From Bacteroidota bacterium (GTDB taxonomy: Bacteria > Bacteroidota > Bacteroidia > Chitinophagales > Saprospiraceae), in assembly GCA_024277695.1 (NCBI GenBank), contig JAJRUR010000307.1:1-9743 (forward strand): a stretch of DNA of 9,743 bases, written 5' to 3'. This document shows, one piece after another, positions 1-6,218 of this stretch (position 1 is the first letter of the stretch; each line of letters opens with the position of its first letter). The notes beneath the pieces were generated by a model, which was given only the letters and a program-made list of their open reading frames with translations, did not search any database and was not told the DNA's origin. The position numbers and the translations under genes were made by a program.

Positions 1-26
1 CAGTCCAAAAATAAAGATGCCCCGGC

Positions 27-163
27 TTATCGCATTCGCTCGGTGACTTGCGCCATGATGGATTGGATCTGCTCCCAATCCTCGGGTTCTTGGTAGTATC
101 TATCTAAATCCGAAAAAGCTTCGAAGAGTCGGTGTTTATTTTTTTTAGTATGTCGAAATACAT
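27..163 (-). CDS. Possible small gene (45 aa) that needs a -1 shift at an A8 run
   Basis: I do not recognise this protein. On the minus strand an ATG at 163 opens MYFDILKK, then meets eight A residues (139-146 on the plus strand). Continuing in the same frame ends soon after at a TAG. Stepping back one base in the run gives an open frame, NKHRLFEAFSDLDRYYQEPE..., that ends in VTERMR and a TAA at 27-29. The total is 45 residues: charged, probably helical, with no signal peptide or membrane segment. The downstream frame has coding-like character but no ATG of its own before a late Met in SIMAQ, and an in-frame TGA lies just upstream of the run. The junction reads CTA AAA AAA, which contains the classic -1 slippery heptamer A_AAA_AAA. 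A TATTTTTG element lies 20 bases upstream of the ATG. It could be a programmed frameshift, a decayed gene, or an A9 tract miscalled as A8. No function is assigned. Confidence 0.38.
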
Positions 164-183
164 TGCATCATATTTTTTATAGT

Positions 184-191
184 CAAAAATA
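184..191 (-). promoter_or_regulatory. Possible -7 element TATTTTTG for the small minus-strand gene
   Basis: TATTTTTG on the minus strand matches the Bacteroidota -7 consensus TAnnTTTG, 20 bases before the ATG at 163. I see no clear -33 TTG at the usual distance. The surrounding DNA is very AT-rich, so a chance match is possible. Confidence 0.3.
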
Positions 192-213
192 TAAAACGAT
201 AGATATATTAGTA

Positions 214-221
214 TATCTTTG
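214..221 (+). promoter_or_regulatory. Probable -7 promoter element TATCTTTG of the B12 operon
   Basis: TATCTTTG is a full match to the Bacteroidota -7 consensus TAnnTTTG. Transcription would begin about seven bases downstream, near 228, immediately before the first strand of riboswitch helix P1 at 230-235. This fit supports it, although no -33 TTG is visible at the usual distance. Confidence 0.6.
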
Positions 222-229
222 TGGGTCTA

Positions 230-502
230 ATAAGGTGAGCAAAGTAGTGATCCATTTGATAAAGTTCAGATAAAGCTATATGATATGCTCTTAATATGGG
301 AAATAGGTGAAAGTCCTATACTGTACCCGCAGCTGTAATCCTTACATAATTATGTTTACTCATAACTGTGCCACTGATGATCATCACATCGGGAAGGCTT
401 GAGTAAGCGAGGAAAGTCAGAAGACCTGCCTTATAGTTGTTTTATTTTTTTGAATTTGGTCTAATCGAATTTTAAGACCCATTGCTTTCGGGAATAAAAG
501 CA
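230..502 (+). promoter_or_regulatory. Cobalamin (vitamin B12) riboswitch with P13 expression hairpin
   Basis: The leader carries the conserved cobalamin aptamer elements in order. P1 is ATAAGG (230-235) pairing with CCTTAT (429-434). Then come GGGAA (298-302), the stem-loop ATAGG-TGAAAGT-CCTAT (303-319), and P5 with its loop, CTG-TACCCG-CAG (321-332). GCCACTG (370-376), GGGAAGGC (391-398) and the B12 box AGTCAGAAGACCTGCC (415-430) follow. Downstream, TGCTTT (483-488) pairs with AAAGCA (497-502), leaving the loop CGGGAATA. Loop bases CGGG (489-492) are complementary to CCCG of L5 (326-329), which is the L5-L13 kissing interaction known from this riboswitch family. Bound adenosyl- or other cobalamin should stabilise the kiss and hide the translation start at 502. 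There is no U-tract after the hairpin, so control is probably translational. The riboswitch identity is firm; the mechanism is inferred. Confidence 0.95.
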
Positions 503-2415
503 TGTGGTATCGTTGCTCAGAACTAGGTATCTTTGAGTACACTTCATCATGTATCTCCCGCTGCTCGATTCTAGTTATGAAGTGTATTTTGGCTATTTGT
601 ATTGGTTTGTTTTGGATTGGAATCCTTTCTGCTCAAGAAAGCATAGATACTAGTCTTTTGCTGTCTGAGGTACTTGTGGATGCTTGGAGTATTCCCGAGG
701 ATAGTCTGGATACGGATGATCCGGATATCAAGGATTGGCTCAAACAAAACACAAGCATTTTTCTAAAAGATTTTGGACCCGGCCAATTGTCCTCCTTGTC
801 TATCCGAGGTGCATCGGCATCTCAAAGCGGAGTTTATTGGAGCGGAGTAGATATCCGAAATCCTATGCTCGGCCAGATCGATATGACGCAACTGGCTATG
901 GCCGGAAGATCTTCTGTTCGGCTTTTGTCTTCCGGATTGTATGATCATGATATACATTTGGGAGGAGTCTTGGACCTAAAAACAATCTGGCAGCCCGGCT
1001 CCCCTGGTATGGAGTTGGCGATGAAGCATTATAATTATGGCTTTTTTGTCGGAAGTATCGCTTATCAAACCAATACCTCCGAGTTCAAGACCAATACCGG
1101 ATTGATGATACTGGATGCTTCAAATCAATATGCCTATAGAGACTATCGTAGGCATATACAGACGCAGACCCATGCAGCGCAGTCCGCCTGGTCTTTTCAT
1201 CATGCTGCTGAGCGATTTCTTTCCGATGCCAGCTCCCTCCGAGTAAATATATGGCTAAGAGGACAAGACAGTCAGATAGCCGGTCCAAAAAGCGGAACGA
1301 GATCTATGGCCGGTCAATCGGACAATAATTATCGCCTGGCACTAAGCTATCAATCGGACAATACACTCTTGCGACGTTCGACATTCGCAATACTTCATGA
1401 TCGCTTTTATTATAGAGACAGTTCGATTGTACTTTTTGATCGATCCAATAGTACGGTGTTTGATCTGAGAAACCGATTCAATTTTTGGGATGCATGGGCG
1501 AGCTGGGATGTAGGCTTGGATATAAGATATAGCCAAGCAAATACAGATAATTATGATGCAGTGCAGCGTCGAAAATCAATATCTCTGTCATCGCGTTTGC
1601 AGCGGTTTTGGTATGATCGTTTTGTGACAGTATTAAATGTCCGTCAACCTTATGTAGATGACCGTTTGCTTGAGCCTAGTTTTGCATTACATAACCAATT
1701 TTACTTTGAATCCGGGAGTTCACTCTTTTTGAGAGCAGTTCGAGCTATCCGATTACCCAATCTCAATGATTTGTATTGGTCACCGGGTGGTGATCCCGAT
1801 CTAAAGACGGAAAAGGCTTGGAAAATCGAAAGTGGATTTAGGCTTCAAAAATCTGACAAAAAGGCCTATTTTCAACTAGCCGGATTCAGCAACTGGACAT
1901 CGGATTGGATTCTTTGGCAACCGCTCCAAGGCAGTTTATGGTCTCCTGTCAATATCTTAAAAGTGTGGTCAAGGGGATTTAGCCAACAACTTTTTGTGCC
2001 GATGATGTTAGCTGGTGATCAATATCTGACTCTAAAGGCAGGACATGAATATGTCCGTGCGAGCTATCAAAATAATACCGGCTCGACAGATCGATCCAAA
2101 GGTAGCCAGCTCATCTACACGCCCAAGCACAAAGCGAATATTAATATCAAGTACCAATATCCACAATGGAGCTTTGATACCGATATCCAATACACGAGTC
2201 CTGTTTTTATCACAACAGACCAGAGTCTATCGATTGGGGGGTATATGCTTATTGATGTCCGACTCTCCAGAAATTTTGGATTAGGGAGGTTTAAAGCAAG
2301 GGCTACATTGGGCGCACAAAATATACTGAATCAAGATTATCAGGTGGTCAGCAATCGACCGATGCCACTAAGAAATTATTTTTTAAGTATCAATATTCAT
2401 TCACAAAAAGATTAA
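502..2415 (+). CDS. btuB: BtuB-like TonB-dependent outer-membrane receptor (cobalamin uptake)
   Basis: This is an outer-membrane active transporter energised by TonB, probably importing cobalamin into the periplasm. The signal peptide is MKCILAICIGLFWIGILSA (residues 26-44 from the 502 start). A plug domain runs over about residues 54-165, with FGPGQLSSLSIRGASASQSG as the usual plug motif. A 22-strand-type barrel follows. It contains RLPNLNDLYW (417-426) and GGDPDLKTE, typical of TonB receptors, and ends in ALGAQNILNQDYQ and a C-terminal beta strand. At about 610-640 residues it is BtuB-sized and lacks the N-terminal carboxypeptidase-like domain of SusC types. The B12 riboswitch directly upstream and the BtuG-like gene 4 bases downstream point to corrinoid as substrate. 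Start choice is open. ATG 502 sits at the edge of the P13 hairpin with an A-rich upstream (AATAAAAGC), while ATG 577 gives a cleaner signal peptide. Family is certain; substrate is inferred from context. Confidence 0.9.
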   Translation: MWYRCSELGIFEYTSSCISRCSILVMKCILAICIGLFWIGILSAQESIDTSLLLSEVLVDAWSIPEDSLDTDDPDIKDWLKQNTSIFLKDFGPGQLSSLSIRGASASQSGVYWSGVDIRNPMLGQIDMTQLAMAGRSSVRLLSSGLYDHDIHLGGVLDLKTIWQPGSPGMELAMKHYNYGFFVGSIAYQTNTSEFKTNTGLMILDASNQYAYRDYRRHIQTQTHAAQSAWSFHHAAERFLSDASSLRVNIWLRGQDSQIAGPKSGTRSMAGQSDNNYRLALSYQSDNTLLRRSTFAILHDRFYYRDSSIVLFDRSNSTVFDLRNRFNFWDAWASWDVGLDIRYSQANTDNYDAVQRRKSISLSSRLQRFWYDRFVTVLNVRQPYVDDRLLEPSFALHNQFYFESGSSLFLRAVRAIRLPNLNDLYWSPGGDPDLKTEKAWKIESGFRLQKSDKKAYFQLAGFSNWTSDWILWQPLQGSLWSPVNILKVWSRGFSQQLFVPMMLAGDQYLTLKAGHEYVRASYQNNTGSTDRSKGSQLIYTPKHKANINIKYQYPQWSFDTDIQYTSPVFITTDQSLSIGGYMLIDVRLSRNFGLGRFKARATLGAQNILNQDYQVVSNRPMPLRNYFLSINIHSQKD

Positions 2416-2419
2416 AATT

Positions 2420-3466
2420 ATGAAACAAAATTTTTTGAAAAAGATTATTTTCGGATTGTTTATCTTCGGAGTACTGGGAGCTTGTAAGAAAGATGAGTTG
2501 CCATCGGACTTTAAGCGTACACATAGCGATGTGGTCGTGCTCAATGAGGGACCTTTTGGGACCCCCGGCGCATCGATTTCTATCTATAATCCGGTAGCAA
2601 AGTCCGTAGCGAATAAGGTCTATGAAGCGCAAAATGGATCGGTCATCGGGGAGATACTACAAAGTGCATATTGGGTAGATGATAAGCTTATGGCTATTCT
2701 CAATGTTTCCGGAGTACTCGAAGTGATGGATACGGCTGATTTTTCGTCGGATTATCGCATCGAGGGATTGACAAATGCGCGCTATATGGCGATGACGGAT
2801 GCTACTACAGCCTATCTTACTACGATATTTGCTTCTTCTATCTATAAAGTAGATCTCTCCAATGGTGGAAGCATACTCGATACTATTGCTGCTCCGGCGT
2901 GGACAGAGGATATTGAGTATATCGGGGATGAACTTTTTGTATCCAATAGAAGTGGTTCTGAAATATTGATATTGGATCCTAAAACAGATACTTTTACCGA
3001 CACCATAGATTTGGGATATGGTCCCAATGCTATGATGCTCGACAAACAGGGTATGCTTTGGGTATATTGTGCAGGTGATGCGTGGAGTAGTCCTCAGATA
3101 CCGGCCTCCATCTATAAAGTCAATCCGGATACTCGAAGTGCCGAGCAGGTATTGGTATTTGACGATCTGAACACCAATGGTGCTACAACCCAAATGGCGA
3201 TGAATGCTGCAAGAGATACGGTATATATCACGCGCAAGGATGTACGCCGATTTTCTATTGATAACCCCAGAGCTATAGAGTCTTTTTACGGCCTAGATGG
3301 TATCAGTCTCTATGGCTTGGGAGTTGATCCCATCAATGGTGATGTCTATCTGGCGGATGCTATGCGTTTTTCGCAAAATGGTCTGGTCATCCGAGTAGAT
3401 GCACAGGCCAATGTTGTGGACTCTTTTAGAGTAGGAATCTCTCCAAACGGTTTTTTATTCAGATAG
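2420..3466 (+). CDS. btuG: BtuG-like surface lipoprotein, beta-propeller (DUF5074/YncE type)
   Basis: This is probably the B12-capturing surface lipoprotein that partners the upstream receptor. A lipoprotein signal peptide ends in the lipobox LGAC (residues 19-22), with lipidated Cys22 followed by KKDE. A charged stretch like this is compatible with the surface-export signals of Bacteroidota lipoproteins. Residues about 37-348 form repeated strands of a beta-propeller: VVVLNEG (38-44), SIYKVDLSNGG, DELFVSNRSGSEILILDP, SIYKVNPDTRS, GDVYLADA and a closing SPNGFLFR. The VLNEG opening and the SPNGFLF ending resemble DUF5074/YncE-like proteins. In Bacteroides, BtuG is a seven-bladed propeller lipoprotein that binds B12 very tightly and caps BtuB. 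The 4-base gap after the receptor stop and the shared riboswitch support the same role here. The A-rich start context TTAAAATT-ATG has no Shine-Dalgarno. Fold and lipidation are well supported; B12 binding is inferred. Confidence 0.85.
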   Translation: MKQNFLKKIIFGLFIFGVLGACKKDELPSDFKRTHSDVVVLNEGPFGTPGASISIYNPVAKSVANKVYEAQNGSVIGEILQSAYWVDDKLMAILNVSGVLEVMDTADFSSDYRIEGLTNARYMAMTDATTAYLTTIFASSIYKVDLSNGGSILDTIAAPAWTEDIEYIGDELFVSNRSGSEILILDPKTDTFTDTIDLGYGPNAMMLDKQGMLWVYCAGDAWSSPQIPASIYKVNPDTRSAEQVLVFDDLNTNGATTQMAMNAARDTVYITRKDVRRFSIDNPRAIESFYGLDGISLYGLGVDPINGDVYLADAMRFSQNGLVIRVDAQANVVDSFRVGISPNGFLFR

Positions 3467-3501
3467 CTGCAGCGTTTTATTTGATAGCTATACACTTCAA
3501 T

Positions 3502-3539
3502 AAAAAAAAGGAGACAATATTTTTTTGTCTCCTTTTTTT
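3502..3539. terminator. Bidirectional intrinsic terminator between convergent genes
   Basis: GGAGACAA (3510-3517) pairs with TTGTCTCC (3525-3532) around a 7-base loop. The stem is flanked by an A-run (3502-3509) and a T-run (3533-3539). Read on either strand it is a GC-containing hairpin followed by a U-tract, so it can end both the B12 operon and the thioredoxin gene. Confidence 0.9.
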
Positions 3540-3554
3540 ATTAAATACTTATGA

Positions 3555-3872
3555 TTATTCTTCTTCTTCTGTAGCTTTGTACTGGTTGAGCAATTGTAGC
3601 AGGGTGTGTTTGCTTTGCATGCCGGATGCTCTCCAGAGCACCTCTCCTTTTTTGAAAATCATAAATGTAGGTACTCCGCGTATTTGAAATTTTTGGGCAA
3701 TAGCCCCATTTTTATCTACATCGATTTTGATGATGCGTGCATCATCGCCTATTTCTTCTGCTACTTCTTTGAGTACAGGTGCCATAGCTTTGCAGGGTCC
3801 ACACCATTCGGCAAAAAAGTCTATCAGTACCGGTTTGGGGCCTCCTACCAAGTCATTAAATGAAGCTTTCAT
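3555..3872 (-). CDS. trxA: Thioredoxin
   Basis: This is a cytoplasmic thiol-disulfide oxidoreductase of about normal thioredoxin length (105 residues). The redox site is WCGPC (residues 23-27) in the context VLIDFFAEWCGPCKAMAPVL, and the cis-proline loop is GVPTF (66-70). D18 matches the buried aspartate of the family, and IDVDKN follows the third strand. There is no signal peptide or membrane anchor, so it is not one of the periplasmic TlpA/ResA-like proteins common in this phylum. The C-terminus ends in an acidic EEEE tail, which is slightly unusual. The start at 3872 is preceded on its strand by A-rich sequence (ATTTTAAACAAATAACCAA) without a Shine-Dalgarno. It appears monocistronic, converges on the B12 operon and ends at the shared terminator. 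Identification is secure; which reductase or client it serves cannot be told. Confidence 0.96.
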   Translation of the reverse strand: MKASFNDLVGGPKPVLIDFFAEWCGPCKAMAPVLKEVAEEIGDDARIIKIDVDKNGAIAQKFQIRGVPTFMIFKKGEVLWRASGMQSKHTLLQLLNQYKATEEEE

Positions 3873-3906
3873 TTGGTTATTTGTTTAAAATTTAGAAATA
3901 AAAAAA

Positions 3907-3966
3907 GTTGATCAACATCATGATATACCTGCACAAACAATCTATTTGTGTTTATAGTGTCATGAT
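3907..3966 (-). promoter_or_regulatory. Inverted repeats in the trxA upstream region
   Basis: Two symmetric structures lie upstream of trxA. One is the perfect palindrome GTTGATCAAC (3907-3916). The other is a larger imperfect inverted repeat: ATCATGA (3917-3923) with TCATGAT (3960-3966), enclosing CACAAA (3932-3937) and TTTGTG (3945-3950) around a 7-base loop. They could form a leader hairpin or bind a dimeric regulator. Function is unknown. Confidence 0.3.
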
Positions 3967-4009
3967 TAGAAAACAACTTCATAATATGCATTACGATTGG
4001 AGAACAAAC

Positions 4010-4017
4010 CAAAGCTA
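4010..4017 (-). promoter_or_regulatory. Possible -7 element TAGCTTTG for trxA
   Basis: TAGCTTTG on the minus strand matches TAnnTTTG. Transcription would start near 4003 and give a leader of about 130 bases containing the inverted repeats at 3907-3966. No -33 TTG is evident, so support is weak. Confidence 0.3.
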
Positions 4018-4148
4018 AAAAGGATTAAAACGATGCCTCTTTTTTTTGTCGGTAGCCATTTGAGAGTGTCCTGACTCAGATAGTAAGCATAAGATTTGAC
4101 CGATAAGCTGCGGATAACATGCAGAACAGTGATTATATGGTGCTAGGC

Positions 4149-5252
4149 TTAGGAGGAGGACTTCAACATATTCCAAATAGCTCGGGCAGCTGTACGGGAT
4201 GCATTTTGATCACCTAAAGTAGCATAAAGTTGCTTATATCCGTTTTTTATTTTTTTGATCTGCTGACTATCGGTATGCATTTTGATTTGCCGGACGAGTT
4301 CGGATTCGTTTACTTGTTCTTGGATGAGTTCGACGATCAGTTTTTTGTCCAAAATTAAATTGACCAAGGAAATATAATCTACCTTGACGAGGCGCTTTGC
4401 GATCCAATAGGAACTAGGACTTCCTTTATAGACTACAATTTGAGGTACGCCGTACAAAGCTGTTTCGAGTGTAGCGGTACCGGATGTCACGATGGCAAAA
4501 TCTGCAGCTTGCAAGCCTTTTTTCATACCACCTTGTTCGATAGTCACTTTGGGGTTGATGCTCCAAATGTACTCTTGATATACTGTACAATCAATGTTAG
4601 CAGATCGAATGACGACAAAGTTCATCTGCGGGAAGTGTTTGCTCGTGCGGAGCATGATAGGAAGAATTTTTGTGATCTCCTGCATACGGCTACCCGGCAG
4701 TAAGGCGATTGTGCTGACGGAAGTACTGGTTTTTTTGTGGATGGAGTCTTGATCAATGTGTTCTAGCAAAGGATGTCCTACATACTGTGCTGACATATCA
4801 TATTTTGCGTAAAACTCCGGTTCAAAAGGTAGAATTACGAGCAACAAGTCAACAGATTTTTTTATTTTAAAGACTCTTTTTTGTCGCCAAGCCCAGACTT
4901 GTGGTGCTATATAATAGCAGCTTTTGATTTTTTGGTTTTTTGCCCATTGGGCTATTCTTAGATTAAATCCCGGATAGTCGATCAAGATTAAGATATCGGG
5001 ATCAAAACGCTGTATTTGTTTTTTGCACCGTGCCATAGCCCGGAGGAGTTTGGGTAGGTTTTGGATTACCTCAACAAAACCCATATAGTCGATATCTTTA
5101 TAGTGTTGTAGGAGTACTGCGCCGGTATCTCGGATACGATCTCCTCCCCAGGCTTGGATTTGGGCACGGCCATCCAGTGCTTGAAGAGCTCGTATCAAGG
5201 CTGCTCCATGCATGTCACCGGAAGCCTCTGCTGATATGATAAAATACTTCAA
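4149..5252 (-). CDS. lpxB: Lipid-A-disaccharide synthase
   Basis: This GT19 glycosyltransferase joins UDP-2,3-diacylglucosamine to lipid X (2,3-diacylglucosamine-1-phosphate), forming the lipid A disaccharide at the inner face of the cytoplasmic membrane. Family motifs appear in order: SAEASGDMHGA (residues 7-17), IDYPGFN (91-97), YYIAPQVWAW (113-122), LLPGSRMQEI (184-193), TSGTATLETAL (256-266) and GVPQIVVYK (268-276). The length of 367 is near normal. The start codon is TTG, complementary to 5250-5252. No ATG is available between it and an in-frame TGA a few codons upstream, and the SAEASGD motif falls at the expected distance from the N-terminus. The TTG overlaps the surE stop as TTGA, so translation is probably coupled. 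No hydrophobic N-terminal extension is present. I found no clear terminator in the stretch downstream (3873-4148). Identification is secure. Confidence 0.96.
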   Translation of the reverse strand: MKYFIISAEASGDMHGAALIRALQALDGRAQIQAWGGDRIRDTGAVLLQHYKDIDYMGFVEVIQNLPKLLRAMARCKKQIQRFDPDILILIDYPGFNLRIAQWAKNQKIKSCYYIAPQVWAWRQKRVFKIKKSVDLLLVILPFEPEFYAKYDMSAQYVGHPLLEHIDQDSIHKKTSTSVSTIALLPGSRMQEITKILPIMLRTSKHFPQMNFVVIRSANIDCTVYQEYIWSINPKVTIEQGGMKKGLQAADFAIVTSGTATLETALYGVPQIVVYKGSPSSYWIAKRLVKVDYISLVNLILDKKLIVELIQEQVNESELVRQIKMHTDSQQIKKIKNGYKQLYATLGDQNASRTAARAIWNMLKSSS

Positions 5253-6040
5253 TGGACAGAAGGGTTTGGACGGTCAAACTGTAAGTGATGGAGGGTATGC
5301 ATCGCATCGAAGTTCGTCAGGTCATGCTGGATGGGTACTATGGCTACATAACCGTTTTCTAGTGCAAAATGATCGGAGAGTAAGCTATTGGACTCACCCA
5401 CAAAACTCCCTGTGAGCCAGTAGTATTTTTGCCCTCTGGGGTCGAGTCCTTCTTGAAACTTTTCATCCCAACGTCCTTCGCCTTGTCGGCAAATACGTGT
5501 GCCTTTGATTTGTTGCAGTGGTAGATTGGGTATATTGACGTTGAGCAGTTTGCCTTTGGGGATACCGTGTTCTAATGTTTCGGCAATGATCTGGTGTGCA
5601 TACACTTTGGCTGCCGAAAAATCAGCATCAAAACTGTAGTCGCACAAAGAAAAACCAATGCTATTGATCCCCTCCATGGAGGCTTCCATTGCTGCGGACA
5701 TGGTCCCGGAATAGAGTACATTGATAGATGCATTGGATCCGTGATTGATTCCGGAAACACAAAGGTCTATTTTCCTGTCTTTGAGTAGAATATTGGTGGC
5801 AAGCTTGACACAATCTACCGGTGTTCCACTACATTCGTAAGATTCTATCCCTTCAAACACTTCTACTCGATGGAGCCGTAGCGGATCTTCGATAGTGATG
5901 GCATGTCCCTGTCCGGACTGTGCTGAGTTGGGGGCTACGACGAAGACCTCTCCGAATTGGCGCGCAGTCTCTACCAAACTGCGTATGCCCGGTGCATTCA
6001 TTCCATCATCGTTGGTTACTAATATGAGTGGTTTAGACAT
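5249..6040 (-). CDS. surE: 5'/3'-nucleotidase SurE
   Basis: This is a metal-dependent phosphatase that removes phosphate from nucleoside 5'- or 3'-monophosphates in the cytoplasm; the family is known as survival protein SurE. The N-terminus carries the family signature ILVTNDDGMNAPGI, with metal-binding Asp11 and Asp12. The other expected ligands are Ser42 (in SAQSGQGHAIT) and Asn99 (in SGINHGSNAS). ECSGTPVDCVK (69-79) and YSGTMSAAMEA (110-120) are also characteristic. The length of 263 is usual. It is the first gene of a pair with lpxB, overlapping it by four bases. A TAACTTTG element 30 bases upstream gives a leader of about 24 bases. The region just before the ATG, CCAAAAACAATCAAACT, is A-rich without a Shine-Dalgarno. 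Its function is unrelated to lipid A as far as is known, so the pairing may be only for expression. Confidence 0.96.
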   Translation of the reverse strand: MSKPLILVTNDDGMNAPGIRSLVETARQFGEVFVVAPNSAQSGQGHAITIEDPLRLHRVEVFEGIESYECSGTPVDCVKLATNILLKDRKIDLCVSGINHGSNASINVLYSGTMSAAMEASMEGINSIGFSLCDYSFDADFSAAKVYAHQIIAETLEHGIPKGKLLNVNIPNLPLQQIKGTRICRQGEGRWDEKFQEGLDPRGQKYYWLTGSFVGESNSLLSDHFALENGYVAIVPIQHDLTNFDAMHTLHHLQFDRPNPSVH

Positions 6041-6070
6041 AGTTTGATTGTTTTTGGATGATTAGAGTAA

Positions 6071-6078
6071 CAAAGTTA
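6071..6078 (-). promoter_or_regulatory. Probable -7 promoter element TAACTTTG of surE-lpxB
   Basis: TAACTTTG on the minus strand fully matches TAnnTTTG and lies 30 bases before the surE ATG, downstream of the terminator at 6157-6187. A -33 TTG is not clear. The position is right for a promoter independent of the preceding gene. Confidence 0.5.
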
Positions 6079-6151
6079 ATGTTTTTGGACTAAGCGACCG
6101 GAGCTAAGGGTATGGAGTTATTGGCAAGTGTTCTGAGATATGTCCAACGAA

Positions 6152-6187
6152 CAAAAATGCCCCTTCTTTTTTTAGAAGAAGGGGCAT
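6152..6187 (-). terminator. Intrinsic terminator of the large secreted-protein gene
   Basis: ATGCCCCTTCTT (6157-6168) pairs perfectly over 12 bases with AAGAAGGGGCAT (6176-6187), with a 7-base loop. On the minus strand the stem is followed by TTTTT (complement of 6152-6156). It lies about 30 bases beyond the stop at 6219 and separates that gene from surE. Confidence 0.9.
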
Positions 6188-6218
6188 CGTGCTGTATAGT
6201 TTATCCTTGACTGTCAGA

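Noticed and set aside
2657..3193. A 178-residue open frame on the minus strand
   Set aside because: It is antisense to the BtuG-like lipoprotein, rich in Ile, Arg and Ser as expected of a shadow frame, and shows no motif.
3660..3872. Thioredoxin as part of a periplasmic or anchored TlpA/ResA-type redox system
   Set aside because: There is no signal peptide or membrane segment, and the length and WCGPC site are those of a cytoplasmic thioredoxin.
4015..4059. Minus-strand mini-frame MATDKKKRHRFNPF
   Set aside because: It has 14 codons only and no supporting context. It overlaps the possible trxA promoter element and is too short to defend as a gene.
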